Source: Chloroflexota bacterium
Lineage (GTDB): Bacteria; Chloroflexota; Chloroflexia; Thermobaculales; Thermobaculaceae
Assembly (NCBI GenBank): GCA_902810765.1
Contig: CADDYR010000003.1
Span: forward strand, 1 to 48,179
Length of the DNA: 48,179 nt
Direction: 5' to 3'
This document shows, piece after piece, positions 1 through 6,360 of this stretch; the stretch's first letter is position 1, and the number at the start of each line of letters is the position of its first letter. A program made the position numbers and the translations under genes. Below the pieces are notes generated by a model. The model was not told the DNA's origin. It saw only the letters and a program-made list of their open reading frames with translations, and made no database searches.

Positions 1-224
1 GCCGCGAGGTCTCGCAGCGCGCCGCGGAGGCGGCCGCTCGCGCTTCGCGGGCGGTGCTGCGTCGCGGGCGCGATAGGCCCGTCCCGGTATGCCGTCCTCG
101 TGGTAGCGCTCAGCGTCTTCCTCCCTCCCGCGTTGCTCGTCACGCACGATTTGCGCCGTGTCCACACCAGGTATACCATAGGGCGTGTGCGAGGGCTCGG
201 ATCGTGCGAGCCCGGATCCGAGGA
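1..224. other. Upstream intergenic stretch, no convincing gene
   Basis: No recognisable protein is visible here. Two overlapping minus-strand frames stay open to the window edge, from GTG codons at 147 and 167. Their products are Arg/Pro-rich, match nothing I know and lack a clear Shine-Dalgarno sequence. The frame from 167 has high third-position GC, so the N-terminus of a minus-strand gene running off the left edge cannot be excluded. A 7-bp inverted repeat, GGGCTCG at 193-199 and CGAGCCC at 207-213, precedes the thioredoxin promoter. Confidence 0.35.
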
Positions 225-277
225 GGGCGGGAATATCCCGCCCGGCGTCGTTGTTATAATCGGTGAGAGCGACGACG
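225..277 (+). promoter_or_regulatory. Probable trxA promoter with inverted repeats
   Basis: A perfect TATAAT lies at 255-260, about 60 bases before the thioredoxin start. No good -35 hexamer is present. The -35 position is instead occupied by a perfect inverted repeat, GGGCGGGA (225-232) and TCCCGCCC (236-243), with a 3-base loop. A second pair, CGTCGT (246-251) and ACGACG (272-277), brackets the -10 box. The placement suggests an operator or an activator-dependent promoter. The -10 is seen directly; regulation is inferred. Confidence 0.5.
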
Positions 278-320
278 GGTGCAGCACGCGCCCGGAGGAG
301 CCTTATAGTACAGGAGGAAC

Positions 321-659
321 GTGGTTTTGGCTACACAGGTACATCCCATCGAGATCTCCGACGCCGACTTCGAGGAGAAGGTCCTCAAGGCGGACAAGCC
401 GGCGATCGTCGACTTCTGGGCCCCGTGGTGCGGTCCGTGCCGCATGATGGCGCCCGTGTTCGAGGAGCTCGCCGGACAGTACGCGGGCCGCGTGCTCTTC
501 GCCAAGATGAACGTGGACGACAACACGCAGGTGCCCAGCAAGCTTGGCACCTACAGCATCCCCACCCTCATCCTCTTCAAGAACGGCGAAGAGGTGAACC
601 GTATCGTCGGCTACAACTCCAAGGAGCGACTGGCCGCCGCCATCGAGGCGACGCTCTAA
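321..659 (+). CDS. trxA: Thioredoxin
   Basis: Small cytosolic dithiol oxidoreductase that reduces protein disulfides using electrons from thioredoxin reductase. The 112-residue length is normal for the family. The active site FWAPWCGPC places the redox cysteines at residues 37 and 40, and the cis-proline loop YSIPTL follows about 40 residues later. The start is ambiguous. AGGAGG at 312-317 is 3 bases from GTG 321 and 9 bases from an in-frame TTG at 327, which would give a protein starting MATQVHP. A TATAAT box at 255-260 is the likely promoter. No thioredoxin reductase gene is in the window. Confidence 0.96.
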   Translation: MVLATQVHPIEISDADFEEKVLKADKPAIVDFWAPWCGPCRMMAPVFEELAGQYAGRVLFAKMNVDDNTQVPSKLGTYSIPTLILFKNGEEVNRIVGYNSKERLAAAIEATL

Positions 660-666
660 GCTCATC

Positions 667-693
667 GGCGGGCGTGCCTCATGCACGCCCGCC
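667..693 (+). terminator. Strong hairpin after trxA
   Basis: GGCGGGCGTGC (667-677) and GCACGCCCGCC (683-693) form a perfect 11-bp stem with a 5-base loop just after the trxA stop. No T-tract follows, so this is either a weak or factor-assisted terminator or an mRNA-stabilising 3' hairpin that lowers expression of the next gene. Confidence 0.45.
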
Positions 694-722
694 CCCACGC
701 CCATCCAGGAGGCGAGGAAAGG

Positions 723-1148
723 ATGTCGGGGCAGGTACAGCCCGACTACGCGAACCCGGAGGACATAGTGCGGATACTGCGGTACAGGACGATCGCAGTC
801 GTCGGCCTCTCCCCTGACCCCTTCCGCCCGAGCCACGTGGTGGCCTCCTATCTCCAGCGCCAGGGCTACCGCATAGTGCCGGTCAACCCCTACTGCGAGT
901 TCGTGCTCAACGAGCGCTGTTACCCGAGCCTGGAGAGCATCCCCTTCCATGTGGAAGTCGTGGACGTCTTTCGGCGCTCCGAGGAGGCCGGCAGCGTCGT
1001 GGAGGACGCCATCCGAGCCGGCGCGAAGGCGGTCTGGCTACAGGAGAGCGTCATCGCCCCCGAGGCGGTCGAGCGGGCCCGGGGCGCGGGTCTCCTGGCG
1101 GTGATGGACCGCTGCCTCCTGAAGGAGCGAGAGAAGCTCCGCGCCTGA
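723..1148 (+). CDS. CoA-binding domain protein (YccU-like)
   Basis: A 141-residue single-domain protein of the CoA-binding Rossmann family typified by E. coli YccU. Visible hallmarks are the first strand TIAVVGLSPDP, the segment GYRIVPVNPYC, and the late segment GAKAVWLQESVIAPEAVERAR followed by VMDRCL. Members share the nucleotide-binding fold of succinyl-CoA synthetase alpha subunits, but their physiological role is unknown. The ATG at 723 is preferred because AGGAGG at 707-712 precedes it; an upstream in-frame ATG at 681 lies inside the hairpin after trxA. It follows trxA by 63 bases and may be read through from it. Confidence 0.85.
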   Translation: MSGQVQPDYANPEDIVRILRYRTIAVVGLSPDPFRPSHVVASYLQRQGYRIVPVNPYCEFVLNERCYPSLESIPFHVEVVDVFRRSEEAGSVVEDAIRAGAKAVWLQESVIAPEAVERARGAGLLAVMDRCLLKEREKLRA

Positions 1149-1187
1149 GGCATCCCCTCTTGCCGTGCAAGCTGATCGCTTCCCACG

Positions 1188-1200
1188 TATACTGGCACGA
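1188..1200 (+). promoter_or_regulatory. -10 box placed for a leaderless rarA transcript
   Basis: TATACT at 1188-1193 ends 6 bases before the rarA ATG at 1200. A transcript starting at the usual distance would begin at or next to the A of the ATG. No Shine-Dalgarno sequence is present, which agrees with leaderless initiation. A TTGCCG at 1160-1165 lies too far upstream to be a good -35. Confidence 0.5.
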
Positions 1201-2483
1201 TGACCACGCCGATGTTTCCCGAGCTCGAACAGAAGGACGGTCTGGACGCGGAGGCTCCCCTCGCGGCCCGGATGCGCCCCCGCACCCTCGACGAGATAGC
1301 CGGACAGGACCACATCCTCGGTCCGGGCAGGGCCCTCAGGGCCGCGATCGAGCGCGACCGCCTGCCCTCGATGATCCTGTGGGGGCCGCCCGGATCGGGC
1401 AAGACCACGCTCGCCACCGTGCTCGCCTCCACCACGCGATCCGAGTTCGTGCCGATGAGCGCGGTGTCGGCCGGGGTGGGCGATATCCGGCGCTGCGTCC
1501 AGGGCGCACAGAAGCTCAGGAGAGCCGCCGGGCGCAGGACGATTCTCTTCATAGACGAGATCCACCGCTTCAACAAGGCGCAACAGGACGCGGTGCTCCC
1601 CCACGTCGAGAACGGCGACGTCACGCTGATCGGCGCGACCACCGAGAACCCCTCCTTCGAGGTGAACGCCGCGCTGCTGTCCCGCTGCCGCGTGTACGTG
1701 CTCCGGGCGCTCACCGACGAGCAAGTGGCCGCCCTGCTCCGACGGGCCCTCGAGGATGATGAGCGCGGGCTGGGCTCCGCCCACCTCGAGGTGGAGGACG
1801 GGGTGCTGCGCAGGCTCGCGGCGTACGCGAACGGGGACGCCCGGGTCGCGCTCACCGCGCTCGAGCTCGCGGCCGACGCCACGGACGACGGCCGCATTAC
1901 GACCGAGCTGCTCGCCGACGTGCTGCAGCACCGGGCGCTCCTGTACGACAAGGCCGGGGAGGAGCACTACAACGTGATATCCGCCCTGCACAAGTCGCTC
2001 CGGGACTCCGACCCGGACGGTGCGCTGTACTGGCTCGGGCGGATGCTCGAGGCGGGCGACGATCCGCTGTACGTCGCGCGCAGGCTCGTGCGGGCGGCGA
2101 CCGAGGACGTGGGCACGGCGGATCCGCAGGCGCTCGTGGTCGCCGTGGCAGCCCAGCAGGCGGTCCACTTCCTGGGCATGCCGGAGGGCAACCTCGCGCT
2201 CGCCGAGGCGGCGGTGTACCTGGCGCTCGCGCCGAAGAGCAACGCGCTGTACCGCGCCTACGGAAAGGTCCGGGAGGACCTGGAGACCACCCGCAACGAC
2301 CCGGTGCCCCTGCACCTCCGCAACGCCGTGACCGGCCTGATGAGGGAGCTCGGCTACGGGAAGGGCTACAAGTACGCCCACGACTACGAGGACGCCAGGG
2401 TGGACCAGGAGCACCTGCCCGAGAGCCTGCGGGGCCGCCGCTACTACGAGCCCGACCCGCCCGGAGCGCGCGATCCGGACTAG
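1200..2483 (+). CDS. rarA: Replication-associated recombination protein A (RarA/MgsA), AAA+ ATPase
   Basis: Cytosolic AAA+ ATPase of the RarA/MgsA/WRNIP1 family, related to clamp loaders and acting at stalled replication forks. The 427-residue length is typical. The N-terminus has the family signature MRPRTLDEIAGQDHILG. Walker A is GPPGSGKTT with Lys about 68, and Walker B FIDEIHRF has Asp-Glu about 119-120. The sensor 1 region reads GATTENPSFEVN. The C-terminal oligomerisation region holds the conserved segments ALYWLGRML and GKGYKYAHDY. The ATG at 1200 has no ribosome-binding site and looks leaderless. Its stop codon shares the CTAG at 2480-2483 with the stop of the convergent oxidoreductase gene. 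Confidence 0.95.
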   Translation: MTTPMFPELEQKDGLDAEAPLAARMRPRTLDEIAGQDHILGPGRALRAAIERDRLPSMILWGPPGSGKTTLATVLASTTRSEFVPMSAVSAGVGDIRRCVQGAQKLRRAAGRRTILFIDEIHRFNKAQQDAVLPHVENGDVTLIGATTENPSFEVNAALLSRCRVYVLRALTDEQVAALLRRALEDDERGLGSAHLEVEDGVLRRLAAYANGDARVALTALELAADATDDGRITTELLADVLQHRALLYDKAGEEHYNVISALHKSLRDSDPDGALYWLGRMLEAGDDPLYVARRLVRAATEDVGTADPQALVVAVAAQQAVHFLGMPEGNLALAEAAVYLALAPKSNALYRAYGKVREDLETTRNDPVPLHLRNAVTGLMRELGYGKGYKYAHDYEDARVDQEHLPESLRGRRYYEPDPPGARDPD

Positions 2484-3628
2484 CCGGGCGGTGAGGCGGT
2501 GAGATCGGGCTCGACGAACGCCCCCGGCGGGGCGCCGTCGAGCAGGAGACCGATCAGCGCGTCGGCCGCAGCGATGCCCAGCCCCAGCCCGTGGCCCGTG
2601 AACCCCACGGCGTAGCCGACGCCCGGCAGCTCGGGCAGCTGCCCGACGATCGGGAGCCCCGTGCGCGAGAAGCCCATTACGCCCGACCACCTCCGCTCCA
2701 CCCCCGCGCCCAGCTCGGGGAAGCGCTCGCGCAGGAAGCCCTCCAGCCCGGCCTGTACCCCGGGCGTGACCTCGTCAGCGTAGCCCACCTCGACGTCCGC
2801 GTACCGCTGCCTCCATCCACCCACGAGCATCCGGCCGTCCCGAAGCTGCCGGAAGTATTCGTAGCCGTAGTTCGCGTAGCAGAGTGTCTCGATCACCCGC
2901 GGCACTGGCGCGCTGACGAGCACCTGTCCCCGCGTCGGAGCGATCAGCGCGCGGAAGAACGGATGGAGCAGCGGGGAGTAGGCGTTCGTGGCGAGCATCG
3001 CCACGCCGGCGCGGACGGTCGCGAGCCTGGAGCGCAGCACCACCCCGTATCCCTCCGCCGCGAGGTCGAACACCTCGCAGTCCTCGACGACGTGCGCGCC
3101 CGACGCCTTCAGCATCGCCTCGACGAACGCGACCGGGTTGATGCCGAGGTCCTTCGGCTGCTCGAGCGCCGCGAGGAACCCGCGGTTCAGCGGATCGCCC
3201 TCGTGCAGCACGCCCTCGAGGCCGTCGGCCCTCATCTGCTCGTGGGCGAGCGCCAGATCCCGCGCCTCCTCCTCGCTGACCGCCAGGCGCAGGGAGCCGC
3301 AGGCATCGTAGGCGAGCCCCAGCTCGTCGTGCAGCCGCCTGGTCGCCTCGCGGTTCTCGACCGTTGCCCGCCAGATCGCCCTCGCGCGCTCGCGCCCGTG
3401 GCGCTCCGCGGCCGTGTGGTAGTACTCGCCGGTGCCCGTAAGCACCATCCCCGCGTTGCGTCCGGTCGCGCCGGAGGCGGGAAAGCGCATCTCGAGGACG
3501 ACCACGTCCAGCCCGCGCCTCGTGAGCGCGAGTGCCAGGTACGATCCCACGACGCCCGCGCCGACCACCGCCACGTCCGCTGCGAGGTGCCGCGCGCCGC
3601 TCTTGTCCTGCCACACCGATACCGTCAT
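2480..3628 (-). CDS. FAD-dependent oxidoreductase, DAO family
   Basis: A 382-residue flavoprotein of the D-amino-acid oxidase / glycine oxidase / sarcosine oxidase fold. The dinucleotide motif DVAVVGAGVVGSYLALAL lies close to the N-terminus, followed by the acidic strand end VVVLE. The C-terminus carries the family FAD-closing segment GVGYAVGFTGHGLGLGIAAADAL. Such enzymes oxidise the C-N bond of amino acids or amines to imines, with reoxidation by oxygen. The overall pattern, including GFSRTGLPIVGQLP, recalls gamma-glutamylputrescine oxidase-like members, but the substrate cannot be read from sequence. ATG 3628 is chosen because GGAGG lies 7 bases upstream. It is divergent from the kinase gene at 3694. 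Confidence 0.85.
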   Translation of the reverse strand: MTVSVWQDKSGARHLAADVAVVGAGVVGSYLALALTRRGLDVVVLEMRFPASGATGRNAGMVLTGTGEYYHTAAERHGRERARAIWRATVENREATRRLHDELGLAYDACGSLRLAVSEEEARDLALAHEQMRADGLEGVLHEGDPLNRGFLAALEQPKDLGINPVAFVEAMLKASGAHVVEDCEVFDLAAEGYGVVLRSRLATVRAGVAMLATNAYSPLLHPFFRALIAPTRGQVLVSAPVPRVIETLCYANYGYEYFRQLRDGRMLVGGWRQRYADVEVGYADEVTPGVQAGLEGFLRERFPELGAGVERRWSGVMGFSRTGLPIVGQLPELPGVGYAVGFTGHGLGLGIAAADALIGLLLDGAPPGAFVEPDLTASPPG

Positions 3629-3693
3629 CAGCTTGCCTCCGCAGACTGGACTGCCAGCCCTGCCACCGAGCATACTATCAGCCGGGGAGCACA

Positions 3694-4749
3694 ATGAGGA
3701 TGCAGCAGGAACCGGCCCACATCACATCCCTCGGGCGCACTGTGCCGGTAGGGCCACGGATGCTCCCGACCGCCGCGGACCTCGCGCACATCGCCGAGGA
3801 GTACGGGCTCGCGCTAAGCGCGGAGCGCACCCGACCGCTCGGAGGGGCGGTGAACGGCGTGGTCGCCGCGAGCACGGGACGTGGCGAGGTGCTCGTCCGC
3901 GTCCACAGGCCGTGGACGACTCCCGAGCGGCTCGAGTTCGTCCACGACGTGATGGCACAACTCCGCGCGCTCGGGCTGCCGGTGCCCCGGGTGATCTCCA
4001 GGCCGGGCGGCAGGTCGTGGACGAGGGTGAGAGATCGCCTGGTCGAGGTCGTCGAGTACGTGCCGCACGACCGCACAGTGGGTTCGTGGGGCGAGGTCGG
4101 GGACGCCTTCGGGCTGCTCGGGCGGCTGCACTCGAGCCTCGCGCTCCTCGATGTCGAGGTCGTCCCGGCGCCCGTCAGCAGCTACGCCGATCCGGTCGAG
4201 GCGATCCGGATGCTCGACGAGACGGAGACGGAGTTCCGGTCCCGCCCGGGCCATCCCGATTACGACCGGGCGCTGAGCGCGCGAAATCGAGCCAGAGAGG
4301 TCCTCGGGCGCCTGGCGGAGCACTGGCACGGGGTCGGGCGACGCCTGCCGAGGGGGCTGGTGCACGGGGACTACGGCCCCGGCAACCTGCTCGTGCGCGG
4401 CTCCCGGATCGCCGCGGTGGTGGATTTCGACTTCGCGGACGAGCGCGAGCGCGCGTTCGACGTGGCGTACGGGCTGTACTTCGCGCTCGACCGGCTGGGC
4501 GACTTCGACCGGACGGCGCTGGCCCGCGAGCCCCTGTGGCGATACGCCGAGGCCGTGGCCCCGAGCGTGACCGAGGCGGAGCTCGAGTCCCTGCCGTACG
4601 AGATGGCGCGCGTGCCCCTGTACTGGATCGCCGAGGCGGGATACCTTCCCGACCCGGTCGGCCAGACGCTGGAGTGGGAGCCGCACGTCGGTCGGGCCGG
4701 ATGGCTCGTCTCGAACACGGACCTGGTCCGTCGCGCTCTGGTAGACTGA
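3694..4749 (+). CDS. Phosphotransferase of the APH / choline kinase / homoserine kinase fold
   Basis: A 351-residue small-molecule kinase of the aminoglycoside phosphotransferase superfamily. The catalytic loop LVHGDYGPGNLLV (His224, Asp226, Asn231) and the metal-binding VDFDFADE (Asp244) are intact. The N-lobe contains LGGAVNGVV and the hinge-like VEVVEYVPHDRT. The family phosphorylates hydroxyls of amino acids, sugars, choline or antibiotics; it resembles ThrB-II-like members, but the substrate is unknown. GGGGAG at 3684-3689 lies 4 bases before ATG 3694 and 10 before a second in-frame ATG at 3700, so either may be used. The M20 peptidase gene follows by 48 bases, and the divergent oxidoreductase gene is 65 bases away. 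Confidence 0.85.
   Translation: MRMQQEPAHITSLGRTVPVGPRMLPTAADLAHIAEEYGLALSAERTRPLGGAVNGVVAASTGRGEVLVRVHRPWTTPERLEFVHDVMAQLRALGLPVPRVISRPGGRSWTRVRDRLVEVVEYVPHDRTVGSWGEVGDAFGLLGRLHSSLALLDVEVVPAPVSSYADPVEAIRMLDETETEFRSRPGHPDYDRALSARNRAREVLGRLAEHWHGVGRRLPRGLVHGDYGPGNLLVRGSRIAAVVDFDFADERERAFDVAYGLYFALDRLGDFDRTALAREPLWRYAEAVAPSVTEAELESLPYEMARVPLYWIAEAGYLPDPVGQTLEWEPHVGRAGWLVSNTDLVRRALVD
4739..4747 (+). promoter_or_regulatory. Possible extended -10 promoter for the M20 peptidase gene
   Basis: TG-G-TAGACT spans 4739-4747 and overlaps the stop codon of the kinase gene. An extended -10 can work without a strong -35, and a transcript from here would have a leader of about 45 bases before ATG 4798. Not a unique match, so only suggestive. 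Confidence 0.3.
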
Positions 4750-4797
4750 GCACGTCTGCTGATCTTGCGGGAGCGGATTGAAAGGAACATTCGGGCC

Positions 4798-5961
4798 ATG
4801 CAGAGCGATCCGATCAGGAGCTACCTCGAGGGTGCGCTGGCCGAGTACCTCGCGGACCTCCACGAGCTGGTAAGCATAGACAGCGGCAGCCACAACAAGG
4901 CGGGGGTGGACGCCGTCGCCGGCGAGATGGAGTACAGGCTCCGGGCCTCCGGCTGCGAGGTGCAGCGCCTGCCGAACGATGTGTACGGCGACAGCCTCGT
5001 CGCCCGGCTGCAGGGCGATGGCGACTCCAAGATCGTGATGGTCGGCCACATGGACACCGTTTACCCGGACGGGACGGCGGCAGAGCGACCGTTCTACATT
5101 GAGGGCGACTACGCACACGGGCCGGGCGCGGCCGACATGAAGGGCGGGGTCCTCGCCGGGCTGTACGCCATCCGCGCCCTGCGGCAGGCGGGTGCGCGAG
5201 GCTTCGGAGAGGTCGTGCTCTTCCTGAACCCGGACGAGGAGATCGGCTCGCCGTCCTCGACCGAGGCGATAGATCGCGAGTGCGAGGGAGCGACCGCCGC
5301 GCTCGTGCTCGAGGGCGCGCTTGAGGACGGCTCCCTCGTCGTCGGGCGCAAGGGCGTGTACGACTACACCCTCACCGTCCACGGGCGCAGCGCGCACGCG
5401 GGGGTCGAGCCCGAGAAGGGACGCAGCGCGATCCACGAGATCGCGGAGAAGATCGTGCGCATCGCCTCGCTCGACGGGCTGAGCGAGGGCACCACGGTGA
5501 ACGTCGGCACGGTGCGCGGCGGCACGCGTCCGAACGTCGTGGCGGACCTCGCGACCTGCGAGGTGGACGTGCGAGTGCGCACGCTCGCCGCGCGCGAGGA
5601 GCTCGAGCGCAGGCTGGAGCAGATCGTGTCCGAGCCGTTCGTGCCGGACACCCGGATCGAGCTTGCCTCCCGGAACTGCTTCCCGCCGATGGAGCGCAAC
5701 GAGCGGAACGAGCACCTGCTCGACCGCGCCAGGTCGGTGGCCTCAAGCCTCGGCCTCGAGCTGGGGGGCGCCGAGTCGGGAGGCGGCTCGGACGCGAACC
5801 ACATCTCGGCAGCCGGTACTCCGGTGCTCGACGGTCTCGGCCCTCTGGGCTTCGGCAAGCACAGCCCCGAGGAGAGGCTATACATTCCGAGCGTCGTCGA
5901 GCGGACCGCGCTCCTGACGCACCTGCTCCTGGACCTCGCGACCGGGCCCGCGGCCTCCTGA
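4798..5961 (+). CDS. M20 family metallopeptidase (carboxypeptidase G2-like)
   Basis: A 387-residue di-zinc amidohydrolase of the M20 family (glutamate carboxypeptidase / ArgE / DapE / PepT group). All expected ligands are visible: GHMDT (His84, Asp86), GAADMKGG (bridging Asp113), the catalytic pair DEEIG (Glu147, Glu148), Glu172 in VLEGALED, and the C-terminal His355 in GFGKHSPEE. The middle dimerisation domain has GRSAHAGVEPEKGRSA. The pattern fits carboxypeptidase G2-like enzymes that remove C-terminal glutamate from peptides or folates, but the substrate is inferred. ATG 4798 is preferred over an in-frame TTG at 4765. No signal peptide, so probably cytosolic. Confidence 0.9.
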   Translation: MQSDPIRSYLEGALAEYLADLHELVSIDSGSHNKAGVDAVAGEMEYRLRASGCEVQRLPNDVYGDSLVARLQGDGDSKIVMVGHMDTVYPDGTAAERPFYIEGDYAHGPGAADMKGGVLAGLYAIRALRQAGARGFGEVVLFLNPDEEIGSPSSTEAIDRECEGATAALVLEGALEDGSLVVGRKGVYDYTLTVHGRSAHAGVEPEKGRSAIHEIAEKIVRIASLDGLSEGTTVNVGTVRGGTRPNVVADLATCEVDVRVRTLAAREELERRLEQIVSEPFVPDTRIELASRNCFPPMERNERNEHLLDRARSVASSLGLELGGAESGGGSDANHISAAGTPVLDGLGPLGFGKHSPEERLYIPSVVERTALLTHLLLDLATGPAAS

Positions 5962-5965
5962 TCCT

Positions 5966-5973
5966 GCTAGAAT
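5966..5973 (+). promoter_or_regulatory. Extended -10 promoter before the 110-aa gene
   Basis: TG-C-TAGAAT spans 5965-5973, with the hexamer at 5968-5973, just after the M20 stop. A transcript from about 5980 would have a 40-base leader containing GCCC and GGGC repeats before the ATG at 6020. No strong -35 is seen. Confidence 0.4.
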
Positions 5974-6019
5974 GGCCATGCCCCTGGGATGGGCCGGAGG
6001 CTAAGCGCGGGAGAGAGGG

Positions 6020-6352
6020 ATGAACATAGCCGACAGCATGATCAACCTGCGGCAGAGGCTCGCGGCCAGGCACGCCAGGCCCGGGACGCTGGCGATGGTG
6101 GACAAGTACCTCCAGATGGCCGAACAGGTGGGCGGCAGCGAGCACAGCAGCCCGCTCAAGGTGCTGCATCGGCTGATGCGGACGCCCGAGGCGAGCCGGG
6201 ACGTCGGCATCTACGACGACCTCGTCGGCCTCGAGGCGGAGCTGGAGGAGGCGCGCCAGGAGACCGCGAGGGAGCGCGAGGCGATGGAATCGCGCCCCCT
6301 GCCCAAGACGAAGAAGTACTACAAGCAGCGCAAGCAGCACGAGCGGGGGTAG
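6020..6352 (+). CDS. Hypothetical protein, 110 aa, charged and helical
   Basis: I do not recognise this family. The protein starts MNIADSMINLRQRLAARH, is rich in Arg, Glu and Lys, and has no cysteine, no membrane segment and no signal peptide. Residues about 70-95 (EAELEEARQETARERE) look like a coiled coil, and the last 20 residues are strongly basic (KTKKYYKQRKQHERG), which could bind nucleic acid or ribosomes. The ATG at 6020 has a purine-rich GAGAGAGG just upstream, and codon use matches its neighbours. It has its own -10 candidate at 5968-5973 and is convergent with the transglutaminase gene. Confidence 0.75.
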   Translation: MNIADSMINLRQRLAARHARPGTLAMVDKYLQMAEQVGGSEHSSPLKVLHRLMRTPEASRDVGIYDDLVGLEAELEEARQETAREREAMESRPLPKTKKYYKQRKQHERG

Positions 6353-6360
6353 CCGCCCGC

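Noticed and set aside
1-167. Minus-strand reading frames open to the left edge, from GTG 147 or GTG 167
   Set aside because: Arg/Pro-rich translations with no family match and no clear ribosome-binding site; too short to judge at the window edge.
1038-2690. 550-codon minus-strand frame across rarA
   Set aside because: Low-complexity shadow; spans the ends of two well-supported genes.
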